A stretch of 64,000 nucleotides of DNA from Metapseudomonas otitidis (GCF_900111835.1 NZ_FOJP01000001.1:372001-436000); one strand, 5' to 3'. Counted from the first letter of the stretch, positions 6,675 to 14,788 are shown. The notes: generated by a model not told the origin, from the letters alone. Numbers and translations are program-made.

Positions 6675-9329
6675 ATGACTTCGCTTCCCGATACGGATGC
6701 CGTTGGCCTCACAAGGGCCTTACTCCCGGGCGGTCAGCGGCGGTGCCCTGTCGTACGCCCACACCTGTTGGCTTTTGCCGTGGCCATGGCCTCGCTCGGG
6801 GGGGCGATGGGCCTCGTCGATGCGGACGAATTGCCCAATAGCCCTCGCTTTGCGGCCTTCAACCCCGACTTCCTGTTCAATGGCTCGGGGCAGGGTGAAG
6901 CGGTGGACCTGTCCCGCTTCAGCCGCGGCACCGTGCTGCCGGCGGGCACCTATCGGCTGGACATCCTCCTCAACGAGCGCTGGATAGGCCGCCAGGAAGT
7001 CCGCCTGCAGGACGACAAGGACGCGCCCAACGGCGCCCGGGTCTGCTTCACCCCGACCCAGCTGGGCACCATCGGCCTCGACCTGGACAAGCTGCCGGAC
7101 CCGGCGGCCGCCCGAGCGAAGCTGGAAAGCGAGGAGTGCCTGGACCTGACGCAACTGGTGCCGTCCTCCAGCGTCAACGTCGATCTGTCCGAACTCAGCG
7201 CCTACCTAAGCGTCCCCCAGGCCTATCTCGGCCGACAGGTGCGCGGTGAAGTGGACCCCCGGGACTGGGATCGTGGCGTCACTGCCGGTTTCATCGGCTA
7301 CAGCGCCAACCTCTACCGGAACCACACCGACAGTGGCGATACCCAACAGCTCAGCATCGGGCTCAACAACGGCATCAATCTGGGCGACTGGCGGCTGCGT
7401 ACCAATGGCAACTACAACCGCTCCAGCTCGTCGGGCGCCCCGTCGCGCAGCCACTACAGCAACAGCAGCACCTACGTGCAGCGGGACCTGACCGGCATCC
7501 GTTCGCAACTGACCGTGGGCGACTACTACACGCCGGGCGAGCTGTTCGACAGCGTGCCCTTCCGGGGCGTGCAGGTGAGTTCGGACGACCGCATGCTGCC
7601 CGACGCCCTGCGCGGTTATGCACCGGTCATCCGCGGCGTGGCGGAGACCAACGCCAAGGTCACCATCCGCCAGGGTGCGTCGATCCTCCACGAGGTCACG
7701 GTCTCCCCCGGGCCGTTCAGCATCGAGGACCTCTACGACTCGGGCTACTCCGGCGACCTGGAGGTCACCGTGACCGAGGCGGATGGCCGCCAGCGCACCT
7801 TCCTCGTACCTTACGCCTCCGTGGCCCAGTTGCTGCGCCCGGGCATGTCGCGCTTCAGCGTCACCGCCGGCGAGTACCGCAACGACTCGGCCGAGCGCGT
7901 CCCTCGCTTCGTCCAGGGCACCTACCAGCGTGGTATCTCCAACGACTGGAGTGCCTACACCGGCAGCATCATCGCCGAGAAGTACATGGCGGTTCAGGGC
8001 GGTGTGGCCCTGAGTACCGGGCTGGGTGCCTTGGCACTGGACGTGACCCAGTCGCAGGTCAAGGAGTCCCCCCTGCGCACCGAGGACTCGACGCCCAAGG
8101 GCGGCCGCAGCTACCGGATGACCTACTCGAAGCTGGTGGACGCGACCCAGACCAACTTCACCATGGCGGCCTATCGCTTCTCCAGTCGCGGCTACCTGAG
8201 CTTCAGCGACTACGCCCAGGCTTACGGTAATCCCCAGGGCGGACTCTATCGCCAGCGCAGCCGCTTCCAGGTGAGTGCCACGCAACCCCTGCCGGGGGAA
8301 ATGGGCAGCCTCTACCTGAGCGGCTCGTCGCAGAAGTACTGGGACGCCTCGCGCAAGGGCGACATGACCTTCCAGGGCGGCTACTCCAACAGCTACCGCT
8401 GGGGCTCCATGAGCCTGTCGGTGGGGCGTACCCGCATGGGCGAGGGGTACGAGAACCAGTACATGATGAGTTTCAACATTCCCATCGGCGATGTAGGTCG
8501 TTCCGCCAGCCTCAGCACGTCGGTCAACTACGCCAAGGGCCGCAGCAGCACCCAGGCCAGCCTGAGCGGCTCCCTCGGGGAACAGTCCCAGGCCAGCTAC
8601 AGCCTCTATGGCTCCACCAGTCGCGACCAGGGCGAGCGTTCCAACAACACCGGTGGCAGCTTCAACTACCGTGCCTCCGCTGTGTCCCTCAACGCCGGAT
8701 TGAGCAAAGGCACCGGCTACCGCCAGGAGAACCTCGGCGCGATGGGCACCATCGTGCTCCACCCGGGGGGCGTCAACTTCACCCAGACCCAGGGCGAAAC
8801 CCTCGCCATCATCGAGGCCAAAGGCGCCCAGGGTGCCTATGTGTCGAACGATGCCGGGACGCGGATTGCCGGCAATGGCTACGCCGTGGTCGGTGGGCTG
8901 TCCCCGTATCGGCAGAACCAGGTGGTGATCGACCCGGCCGGGCTGTTCCGCAACGTGGAGCTGCAGGTCACCGAGCAATCGGTGGCGCCCCGCCATGGCG
9001 CGGTGGTCATGCTCAACTACCCGACCATCAGCGGCATCCCGGTGCTGTTGAAGATCGTGCGGGACAACGGCGAGAACCCGCCGCTGGGCTCCGAAGTGCT
9101 CGATGCCGATGGCAAGAGCCTGGCAATGGTGGGGCAGGCGGGCCGTGCGTTCCTGAGGGGGCTGGATCCGACCGGATCGCTGGTGGTGCGTTGGGGCAGC
9201 GACCCCGACAAGCGTTGCACCTTCGAGTACCGGCTGCCGGAAGCAGACCCGGATGATCTCAATTACCAGCAGTTGGAAGTTCGCTGTATCACCCGTACCG
9301 GGCGTTCCGAGGTCGCGTTCGCCGACTGA
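6675..9329 (+). CDS. Outer membrane fimbrial usher (PapC/FimD family)
   Basis: Predicted outer-membrane assembly platform that receives chaperone-pilin complexes and extrudes the fimbria. From the ATG at 6675 the protein has 884 residues, normal for ushers. A long N-terminal extension precedes a hydrophobic signal segment (LLAFAVAMASLGGAMGL). Next come the N-terminal chaperone-binding domain (FAAFNPDFLFNG onwards), a beta-barrel interrupted by a plug, and a C-terminal domain with a cysteine pair (in DKRCTFEY and EVRCIT). GAGG seven bases before 6675 favours that start; an in-frame ATG at 6660 is the alternative. A terminator follows the stop. No tip adhesin gene of CupB or CupE type is present in the cluster. 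Confidence 0.94.
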   Translation: MTSLPDTDAVGLTRALLPGGQRRCPVVRPHLLAFAVAMASLGGAMGLVDADELPNSPRFAAFNPDFLFNGSGQGEAVDLSRFSRGTVLPAGTYRLDILLNERWIGRQEVRLQDDKDAPNGARVCFTPTQLGTIGLDLDKLPDPAAARAKLESEECLDLTQLVPSSSVNVDLSELSAYLSVPQAYLGRQVRGEVDPRDWDRGVTAGFIGYSANLYRNHTDSGDTQQLSIGLNNGINLGDWRLRTNGNYNRSSSSGAPSRSHYSNSSTYVQRDLTGIRSQLTVGDYYTPGELFDSVPFRGVQVSSDDRMLPDALRGYAPVIRGVAETNAKVTIRQGASILHEVTVSPGPFSIEDLYDSGYSGDLEVTVTEADGRQRTFLVPYASVAQLLRPGMSRFSVTAGEYRNDSAERVPRFVQGTYQRGISNDWSAYTGSIIAEKYMAVQGGVALSTGLGALALDVTQSQVKESPLRTEDSTPKGGRSYRMTYSKLVDATQTNFTMAAYRFSSRGYLSFSDYAQAYGNPQGGLYRQRSRFQVSATQPLPGEMGSLYLSGSSQKYWDASRKGDMTFQGGYSNSYRWGSMSLSVGRTRMGEGYENQYMMSFNIPIGDVGRSASLSTSVNYAKGRSSTQASLSGSLGEQSQASYSLYGSTSRDQGERSNNTGGSFNYRASAVSLNAGLSKGTGYRQENLGAMGTIVLHPGGVNFTQTQGETLAIIEAKGAQGAYVSNDAGTRIAGNGYAVVGGLSPYRQNQVVIDPAGLFRNVELQVTEQSVAPRHGAVVMLNYPTISGIPVLLKIVRDNGENPPLGSEVLDADGKSLAMVGQAGRAFLRGLDPTGSLVVRWGSDPDKRCTFEYRLPEADPDDLNYQQLEVRCITRTGRSEVAFAD

Positions 9330-9359
9330 CGCCTGGGCTATCTGAACGCTTTTCCTCAT

Positions 9360-9390
9360 CAGGGCCGGTCTTTACCAGCCCTGTCTTTTT
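9360..9390 (+). terminator. Terminator of the fimbrial operon
   Basis: CAGGGC and GCCCTG flank an inner GGT/ACC pairing with one mismatch, followed by TCTTTTT. It lies 31 bases after the usher stop. Confidence 0.65.
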
Positions 9391-9408
9391 CTGCACGTCC
9401 GAACTGAC

Positions 9409-9720
9409 TCAGTTGAAGGTGACGGTGATGATCCCGCCCTTGCGGCCCGAGCGGGTCGTGATGGGCTTCATTGCCACGCTCTGGGTCTGGGCAACGCCTG
9501 CACAGGTCGAGTCATGGAAGGGATCGGTCGGGGTGCGCGGGCTGATGCCATTGGCGCGTCCCACATTGTTCTGCCAGACACTTGTAGGAACGCTGCACAT
9601 ATCCTTTACGATTCGGCCCTGAAAGGTGATCTGACCATGAGCAGGTTCGTTGGCATTGGCTTGGGCAGCGCCCAGGGCCAGGAAAAGGGCGACGGCGGAG
9701 AGACTCAGTATTTTTTTCAT
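9409..9720 (-). CDS. Short fimbrial-subunit-like protein (103 aa)
   Basis: Probable minor or atypical pilin encoded opposite the fimbrial operon. The protein has 103 residues with a signal peptide (MKKILSLSAVALFLALGAAQANA). The mature start GQITFQGRIVKDMC mirrors the major pilin's TITFKGEVSSKTC. Cys42 and Cys73 could form the pilin disulfide. The C-terminus GGIITVTFN is an alternating strand with a penultimate aromatic residue. The mature chain is about 80 residues, roughly half a normal pilin, so it looks internally shortened rather than broken, with a clean start (GAGGAGT before the ATG) and stop. It could be a chain terminator, a tip or anchor subunit, or a remnant. Its stop lies 79 bp past the usher stop, on the opposite strand. 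Confidence 0.75.
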   Translation of the reverse strand: MKKILSLSAVALFLALGAAQANANEPAHGQITFQGRIVKDMCSVPTSVWQNNVGRANGISPRTPTDPFHDSTCAGVAQTQSVAMKPITTRSGRKGGIITVTFN

Positions 9721-9891
9721 GTTTAGGACTCCTCACAGACATGCCCTGAGTAAAAATCAGCGCGCTCCTACAATCCAGTTTTTTGCTGTCCTCTTTTTCT
9801 GTAGGCGACCTCGGGTGGGACGCCCTTGCGTCACAGTTCCATTTGCGACTGCCGATATTTTGTGACCACGTTCATTTCGTGGTCCTCGTCA

Positions 9892-9904
9892 GAAATTTCC
9901 TATA
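9892..9904. promoter_or_regulatory. Third copy of the candidate RocA-element core
   Basis: GAAATTTCCTATA shares the 11-base core GAAATTTCCTA with the element at 5091-5107. It lies 172 bp upstream of the mini-pilin start. CACAGTT, also present near the rocA element, occurs at 9832-9838. The shared bases are visible; a common regulator is inference. Confidence 0.4.
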
Positions 9905-10088
9905 TGGATCTTTCGTCCCTTAAAGGCCACAATCGGGCAGTCATCCCGCCGCAGGCACACTCCAAAAGCACCTCTGCTCCACCCGCCTCGCACACACGGC
10001 CAAGCCCCCTCGTTCAGCACCGACTGCCTTCATTTGCCTTTTCCGCCCCTGCGCAGGTGGTGGAGTGGTTTTCTGCGGGCATGAAAAA

Positions 10089-10114
10089 GGCCCATCGCGC
10101 TGGCGCGATGGGCC
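10089..10114 (-). terminator. Distal terminator of the gbcA transcript
   Basis: A perfect 11-bp stem with loop CTGG (CCAG on the minus strand). On the minus strand it is followed by TTTTTC. It is the second of two tandem terminators reached by transcripts leaving gbcA. Confidence 0.75.
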
Positions 10115-10124
10115 ATATAAAAAA

Positions 10125-10156
10125 GCCCCCGTCAGGGCCGACGACCTGACGGGGGC
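10125..10156 (-). terminator. Proximal terminator of the gbcA transcript
   Basis: A perfect 12-bp stem (GCCCCCGTCAGG paired with CCTGACGGGGGC) with an 8-base loop, followed on the minus strand by TTTTTT. It lies 37 bases past the stop of the small gene at 10193. Confidence 0.85.
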
Positions 10157-10192
10157 GAGGGGTGTCCCTGACGGGACCTCAGTGTGTTGCTG

Positions 10193-10267
10193 TCAGCGCC
10201 GGGAGCGTTTGCAGGCCAGCGCCGCGTAGAGCACGAGCAGGATGAGGAATCCCAGGCTCAGGGACAT
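10193..10267 (-). CDS. Candidate 24-residue membrane microprotein downstream of gbcA
   Basis: A 24-codon frame starts 5 bases after the gbcA stop. It encodes a Met-Ser start, one continuous hydrophobic stretch (LGFLILLVLYAALAC) and a basic tail (KRSRR). This is the shape of a single-span inner-membrane microprotein with its C-terminus in the cytoplasm. The ribosome site is weak (a GAG near the gbcA stop), so translation probably depends on coupling to gbcA. The tandem terminators come only after this frame, so it lies within the gbcA mRNA. No function can be assigned. It could modulate the betaine demethylase or a transporter, or be a chance frame; the hydrophobic-then-basic layout argues mildly against chance. 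Confidence 0.45.
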   Translation of the reverse strand: MSLSLGFLILLVLYAALACKRSRR

Positions 10268-10272
10268 GTCGC

Positions 10273-11565
10273 TTACTCGGCGCCGACCTGGCGCAGCTTG
10301 GTCGCCGGGGTGTCGCCCAGGTTGTTGAGCATCCGCTCGCTGTACCAGTCGAGGAAGTTGATCACGCCGAACTCGTAGGTCTTCGAGTAGGGGCCGGGCT
10401 GGTAGGCGGAGGAGTTGATGCCGCGCTGGTTCTCCTCGGCCAGGCGACGGTCCTGGTCGTTGGTGGCGTCCCACACCTCGCGCAGGCGCGCCACGTCGTA
10501 GTCCACGCCTTCTACCGCGTCCTTGTGCACCAGCCACTTGGTGGTGACCACGGTCTCCTGCGGGCCGATGGGCCACACGGTGAAGACGATCATGTGGTCG
10601 CCCATGCAGTGGTTCCAGGAGTGCGGCAGGTGGAGGATGCGCATGGAGCCCAGGTCCGGGTTCTGGATGCGGCCCATCAGCTTCTTGCTGCCCTGCTTGC
10701 CGTCCATGGTCATGGACACGGTGCCTTCGAGCAGCGGCATGCGCACGATGCGGTTGCGCAGGCCGAAGCTGGCGTGGGCATAGGGGATCTTCTCCGCGTC
10801 CCAGGCCCGGGTGCAGGCGGCCACCTGGTCCTTGAAGGCCTGGCTGGCGCGCGGGTCGGTCACGTCGTCCCACTCCAGCAGGGTGTTGAGCAATTCCGGG
10901 TGCGAACCGCTGCAGTGGTAGCACTCGCGGTTGTTCTCCATCACCAGCTTCCAGTTGGCGGCCTCACGCAGGGTGGTCTGCACGGCCACCTTGGTGTTCT
11001 CCATGTCATAGGGCTCCATGTAATGGGCCAGCGTGGAGAGGAAGTCGTCGATGGCCGGCGGGTTCTCCGCCAGGCTGATGAAGATGTAGCCACCGGCGGT
11101 CTTCACGTGCACCGGCTTCAGGCCGTACTGCTTCATGTCGAAGTCGGCACCCATCTCGGTGCCGGCGAACAGCAGGCGGCCGTCCAGTTCGTAGGTCCAC
11201 TGGTGGTAGGGGCAGACCAGCTTGGCCACCTTGCCCTTGTCGCTGACGCACAGGCGCGAGCCGCGATGGCGGCAGACGTTGTGGAAGGCATGGACCTGGC
11301 CTTCGGCGCCGCGCAGGACGATCACCGGGTTGTCGCCCACCTGCAGGGTCAGGTAGTTGCCCTTGGCCGGGATCTCGCAGGTCATGCCGGCGATCAACCA
11401 CTCCTTGTGGAAGATCTCCTGCATGTCGAGCTGGAACAGGCGCTCGTCGTTGTAGAACGGCTGGGGCAGCGAGAAGGTGTGGTCGCGCTCCTTGAGCATG
11501 GCGGCCGTGGCCTTGCGTGCGGGTTCGAGCGGGTCGACCAGGCTCAGGGGGGAAGTGACGTCCAT
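10273..11565 (-). CDS. gbcA: Glycine betaine demethylase, Rieske oxygenase subunit
   Basis: Catalytic subunit of the betaine dioxygenase that demethylates glycine betaine to dimethylglycine and formaldehyde, working with reductase GbcB. The protein has 430 residues. The N-terminal Rieske [2Fe-2S] motif is C-x-H (NVCRHRG) and C-x2-H (LVCPYHQW). The mononuclear iron region contains NRECYHCSGSHPE in the C-terminal catalytic domain. The length and sequence agree with P. aeruginosa GbcA. The start at 11565 is backed by GAGGAG nine bases upstream; the frame runs open much further (to 13263) only because it is antisense to gbcB. It is divergent from gbcB across a 360-bp regulatory gap and is expected to be induced by the AraC-type regulator GbdR, which is not in the window. 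Confidence 0.95.
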   Translation of the reverse strand: MDVTSPLSLVDPLEPARKATAAMLKERDHTFSLPQPFYNDERLFQLDMQEIFHKEWLIAGMTCEIPAKGNYLTLQVGDNPVIVLRGAEGQVHAFHNVCRHRGSRLCVSDKGKVAKLVCPYHQWTYELDGRLLFAGTEMGADFDMKQYGLKPVHVKTAGGYIFISLAENPPAIDDFLSTLAHYMEPYDMENTKVAVQTTLREAANWKLVMENNRECYHCSGSHPELLNTLLEWDDVTDPRASQAFKDQVAACTRAWDAEKIPYAHASFGLRNRIVRMPLLEGTVSMTMDGKQGSKKLMGRIQNPDLGSMRILHLPHSWNHCMGDHMIVFTVWPIGPQETVVTTKWLVHKDAVEGVDYDVARLREVWDATNDQDRRLAEENQRGINSSAYQPGPYSKTYEFGVINFLDWYSERMLNNLGDTPATKLRQVGAE

Positions 11566-11925
11566 CGGTAACTCCTCAAAAGGCTGGTCGCACCGGCGAC
11601 CGCCGCAATGGGTGGCTGATTCGGTTGTCACGCAAGGCGGCGTGACGTGCCCCTCTGTTCTCCCTGGCCGACTGCAGGCCCTGCTGCGGATACGAGGGTG
11701 GTTTTTCGAAAAGCCTCGTGTTCTGGCTGGGGCCGAGTGTGCTGTCGCCATGGGGTACGACCTTATCCACGGGCGACACGGCCGCATCCGTTTCCGACGC
11801 TCGAGCCCTTGTGGTTGCTGGCAGGTCGCGATGAGCATGCGAATGTCGCTGGCAGGTAAGTGGTGGGGATTTGCGTTCAGCAGAATCCGATCAAAGGCGC
11901 CGATCCACGGCGCGCGGAGATGCGT
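11566..11925. promoter_or_regulatory. Divergent gbcA/gbcB regulatory region
   Basis: A 360-bp gap with no gene. It contains a perfect inverted repeat, GTCACGC-AAGGCG-GCGTGAC (11627-11646), and a direct repeat GCTGGCAGGT at 11817-11826 and 11848-11857, 31 bp apart (three helical turns). A DnaA-box-like TTATCCACG lies near 11763. Direct repeats in helical phase suit an AraC-family activator such as GbdR, the known regulator of these genes. The assignment is inference. Confidence 0.5.
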
Positions 11926-13026
11926 ATGAGCAACAGCTTCCTGAACCCGGTGAACACCCAGACCTGGACCAACGGCCGCCACCTGGTGCGCTGCGTGAAG
12001 ACCGTCCAGGAAACCTGGGACGTCCGCACCTTCTGCTTCATGGCCGACCAGCCGATCCTGTTCTTCTTCAAGCCCGGCCAGTTCGTCACCCTGGAGCTGG
12101 AGATCGACGGGCAGCCGATCATGCGTTCGTACACCATCTCCAGCACGCCCTCGGTGCCCTACAGCTTCTCCATCACCATCAAGCGCGTGCCGGGCGGCAA
12201 GGTCTCCAACTGGCTGCACGACAACCTCAAGGAAGGCGATGTCCTCCCCGTGCACGGCCCGGTGGGGCTGTTCAACGCCATCGACCACCCCGCCGACAAG
12301 GTGCTCTACCTCTCCGGCGGCGTCGGCATCACCCCGGTGATGTCCATGGCCCGCTGGTTCTTCGACACCAATGCCAACGTCGACATGGTCTTCGTCCACA
12401 GCGCCCGCACGCCGAAGGACATCATCTACCACCGCGAACTGCGCCACATGGCCTCGCGGATCGCCAACTTCAAGCTGCACCTGGTGGTCGAGCGCTACGA
12501 CGCCGGAGAGACCTGGTCCGGCTACCGGGGCTACCTCAACGAAGCGATGCTGCACCTGATCGCCCCCGACTTCATGGAACGGGAGATCTTCTGCTGCGGC
12601 CCCACCCCCTACATGAGCGCGGTGAAGCGCCTGCTGCAGGCCAAGGGCTTCGACATGGCGCGCTACCACGAAGAGGCCTTCGGCCCGACGCCCCCCGAGG
12701 TGCGCGAAGAGGTCAAGGAACTGGCCGCCGAGGCTGCCGAGGCCGCGCCCGTGCCGGCCGCCGACCAGCACCTGGTGGAATTCAGCAGCACCGGCAAGAG
12801 CATCCGCGTCGCTCCGGGCGAGACCGTGCATTCCGCCGCCGCCAAGCTCGGCCTGCATATCCCCAAGGCCTGCGGCATGGGCATCTGTGGCACCTGCAAG
12901 GTGATGAAGACCGCCGGTGAGGTGGAGATGGAGCACAACGGCGGCATCACGGACGAAGACGTCGCTGAGGGCTACATCCTCTCCTGCTGCAGCGTGCCCA
13001 AGGGCGACGTCTGCATCGACTACTGA
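11926..13026 (+). CDS. gbcB: Glycine betaine demethylase reductase subunit
   Basis: NAD(P)H- and flavin-dependent reductase that feeds electrons to GbcA. The protein has 366 residues. It has an FAD-binding barrel with RSYTISS (about 68-74), an NAD-binding domain with GGVGITPVMS and FCCGPTPYM, an acidic Ala/Glu-rich linker (about 265-285), and a C-terminal plant-type [2Fe-2S] ferredoxin domain whose Cys ligands are in CGMGICGTCKV and a later SCCS. The ATG at 11926 has GGAG six bases upstream; an ATG two codons earlier is possible. The domain order and length match P. aeruginosa GbcB. It is transcribed away from gbcA. Confidence 0.94.
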   Translation: MSNSFLNPVNTQTWTNGRHLVRCVKTVQETWDVRTFCFMADQPILFFFKPGQFVTLELEIDGQPIMRSYTISSTPSVPYSFSITIKRVPGGKVSNWLHDNLKEGDVLPVHGPVGLFNAIDHPADKVLYLSGGVGITPVMSMARWFFDTNANVDMVFVHSARTPKDIIYHRELRHMASRIANFKLHLVVERYDAGETWSGYRGYLNEAMLHLIAPDFMEREIFCCGPTPYMSAVKRLLQAKGFDMARYHEEAFGPTPPEVREEVKELAAEAAEAAPVPAADQHLVEFSSTGKSIRVAPGETVHSAAAKLGLHIPKACGMGICGTCKVMKTAGEVEMEHNGGITDEDVAEGYILSCCSVPKGDVCIDY

Positions 13027-13108
13027 GTCCCCAGGCATCGGCCTGTACGGAAAACGACCAGGGCCTGCAAAGCCACGCCGGGCGCGGCACAGCGGGTTTC
13101 GCGAACAG

Positions 13109-13729
13109 CTTGTCCACAGGCTGGTCCACGGTATCTGTGGATCGGCCTCGTACCCTCGGGCCTCGCACGGCAAGGCTTCCAGCCGCTTGAAGTTCCACGG
13201 GAGCGGGCTGTTCAGGATTTGATCAGCGCGCTGAAGGCCTTGCCAGCCATGGGCTGCAGCCATCTATCCACAGGTCGGCCACAGCCTCCTGCACAGTGGA
13301 TGTGCATAGTCACCCCATCGGCACCACCTTCCCGCTCGCCGGCTGACCTCCAGCCCAGGCAGCGCGGGCGCCGTGGCGTTCGAGCAGGGATGAAAAGGTT
13401 GTCCACAGGCTTGCCCACCGTTACCGGGGAAAACCTGGGGCCGACGCCCCGTGGAACATCCAGAACCCGGCTGGAGCATCCAGTCATTTCGCGGCCTTCA
13501 GGCCTGGATGAAAAATGAGCGATCGGCTGTGCGCCACGTCTGGCAAAGGGTGTGGCGATCTATCCACAGGCAGTCGACAGGCCGGTGCACAGCAGCTGTG
13601 CATGAATGTACGGCAAGTGGCTGAAATAGAACGAAAAACAGGCGGGAGGCCAGGGCCGTTGCGGCGCCTGGCCTGGCGGGAGAGCTCCACGGCTTGTCCA
13701 CAGGTTGATGCACCGTAATCGGGGACAAG
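13109..13729. repeat. Cluster of five DnaA-box-like imperfect palindromes
   Basis: The 718-bp gap between gbcB and ltaA holds no convincing gene. It contains five related units at about 13109-13144, 13264-13309, 13397-13435, 13560-13606 and 13693-13729. Each begins with YTRTCCACAGG and ends with a degenerate inverted arm, for example GGGGACAAG in the last or CTGTGGAT in the first. They lie in the same orientation, 115-165 bp apart. The left arm resembles the DnaA box TTATCCACA. Two copies begin CTATCCACAGG and three TTGTCCACAGG. The last sits 16 bases beyond the ltaA stop and might also help end that transcript. Confidence 0.75.
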
Positions 13730-13744
13730 TCGCGGAGCGGGGCT

Positions 13745-14788
13745 TCAGCCCTGGGCCATGGCAGCGCGGATGTCGGCGGCCAGTTCGCGTACCCGGGCTT
13801 CCTCGGTGTCCCAGGAGCACATGAAGCGAGCGCCACCGGCACCGATGAAGGTGTAGAAACGCCAGTTGCGCGCCCGCAGGTACTCCAGCGCCGCCTCGGA
13901 CATCTGCAGGAACACCCCGTTGGCTTCCACCGGGAACATCAGGCTCACCCCCGGCACGTCCGCCACCAGCTCTGCCAGCAGCTGCGCGCAGCCGTTGGCG
14001 TGCTGTGCGTAGCGCATCCAGGCGTCGTCCTGCAGCAGGCCCACCCAGGGCGCCGAGAGGAAGCGCATCTTCGAGGCCAGTTGCCCGGCCTGCTTGCAGC
14101 GGTAGTCGAAGTCCTCGGCCAGGTCATGGTTGAAGAACAGGATCGCCTCGCCCACTGCCATGCCGTTCTTGGTACCGCCGAAGCACAGCACGTCGACGCC
14201 GGCCTTCCAGGTCAGCTCCGCCGGGGTGCAGCCGAGGAAGGCACAGGCGTTGGAGAAGCGCGCGCCGTCCATGTGCAGGCGCAGGCCCAGCTCCTTGCAC
14301 ACCGCGCTGATGGCGCGGACTTCCTCCGGGCGATAGACGGTGCCCACTTCGGTGGACTGGGTCAGCGTCACCACGCGGGGTTTCGGGTAGTGGATGTCCT
14401 GGCGCTTGAGGGCGATCTCGCGCACCGCATCGGGCGTCAACTTGCCTTGCTCGGTGCGGGCCAGCAGCAGCTTGGAACCGTTGGAGAAGAACTCCGGCGC
14501 GCCGCATTCGTCGGTCTCGACGTGGGCCGTCTCCGAGCAGATCACGCTGTGGTAGCTCTGGCACATCGAGGCCAGAGCCAGGGAGTTGGCCGCCGTGCCG
14601 TTGAAGGCGAAGAACACCTCGCAGTCGGTCTCGAACAGGCGGCGGAAGTGATCGGCGGCGCGCGCCGTCCAGCTGTCCTCGCCGTAGGCGCGCTCATGGC
14701 CCTGGTTGGCCTGGGCCATGGCGGCCCACACTTCCGGGCAGATGCCGGAGTAGTTGTCGCTGGCGAATTGCTGGGTCTTGTCGGTCAT
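13745..14788 (-). CDS. ltaA: Low-specificity L-threonine aldolase
   Basis: PLP enzyme cleaving L-threonine and allo-threonine to glycine and acetaldehyde, or acting on other beta-hydroxy amino acids. The protein has 347 residues of the beta-eliminating lyase fold: SDNYSGICPEV at the N-terminus, an FNGTAANSLAL cofactor-phosphate region, the ETAHVETDECGA segment, LHMDGARFSNA with the PLP-binding Asp, and the Schiff-base lysine in CFGGTKNGMAVG. It lies among glycine/serine one-carbon genes, consistent with supplying or using glycine. It points toward gbcB. The same gene (PA5413) sits between gbcB and glyA1 in P. aeruginosa. No promoter motif is obvious upstream. Confidence 0.93.
   Translation of the reverse strand: MTDKTQQFASDNYSGICPEVWAAMAQANQGHERAYGEDSWTARAADHFRRLFETDCEVFFAFNGTAANSLALASMCQSYHSVICSETAHVETDECGAPEFFSNGSKLLLARTEQGKLTPDAVREIALKRQDIHYPKPRVVTLTQSTEVGTVYRPEEVRAISAVCKELGLRLHMDGARFSNACAFLGCTPAELTWKAGVDVLCFGGTKNGMAVGEAILFFNHDLAEDFDYRCKQAGQLASKMRFLSAPWVGLLQDDAWMRYAQHANGCAQLLAELVADVPGVSLMFPVEANGVFLQMSEAALEYLRARNWRFYTFIGAGGARFMCSWDTEEARVRELAADIRAAMAQG

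Noticed and set aside
1-9720. Roc-fimbria block as an integrated mobile element
   Set aside because: No integrase, transposase, tRNA, direct-repeat ends or phage genes are visible; only base composition of the pilin gene hints at transfer.
9409-9720. Mini-pilin as a frameshifted remnant of a full pilin
   Set aside because: The frame has its own start, signal peptide and pilin-like terminal strand, and the flanking frames do not encode the missing pilin segments.
13212-13690. Short open frames in the repeat-rich gap between gbcB and ltaA
   Set aside because: They run through the palindromic repeats, have no ribosome sites and no recognisable protein features.
13109-13729. A replication origin, suggested by several DnaA-box-like sequences
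   Set aside because: No dnaA, dnaN, rpmH or parAB genes nearby, no AT-rich unwinding region, and the boxes are embedded in dispersed palindromes.
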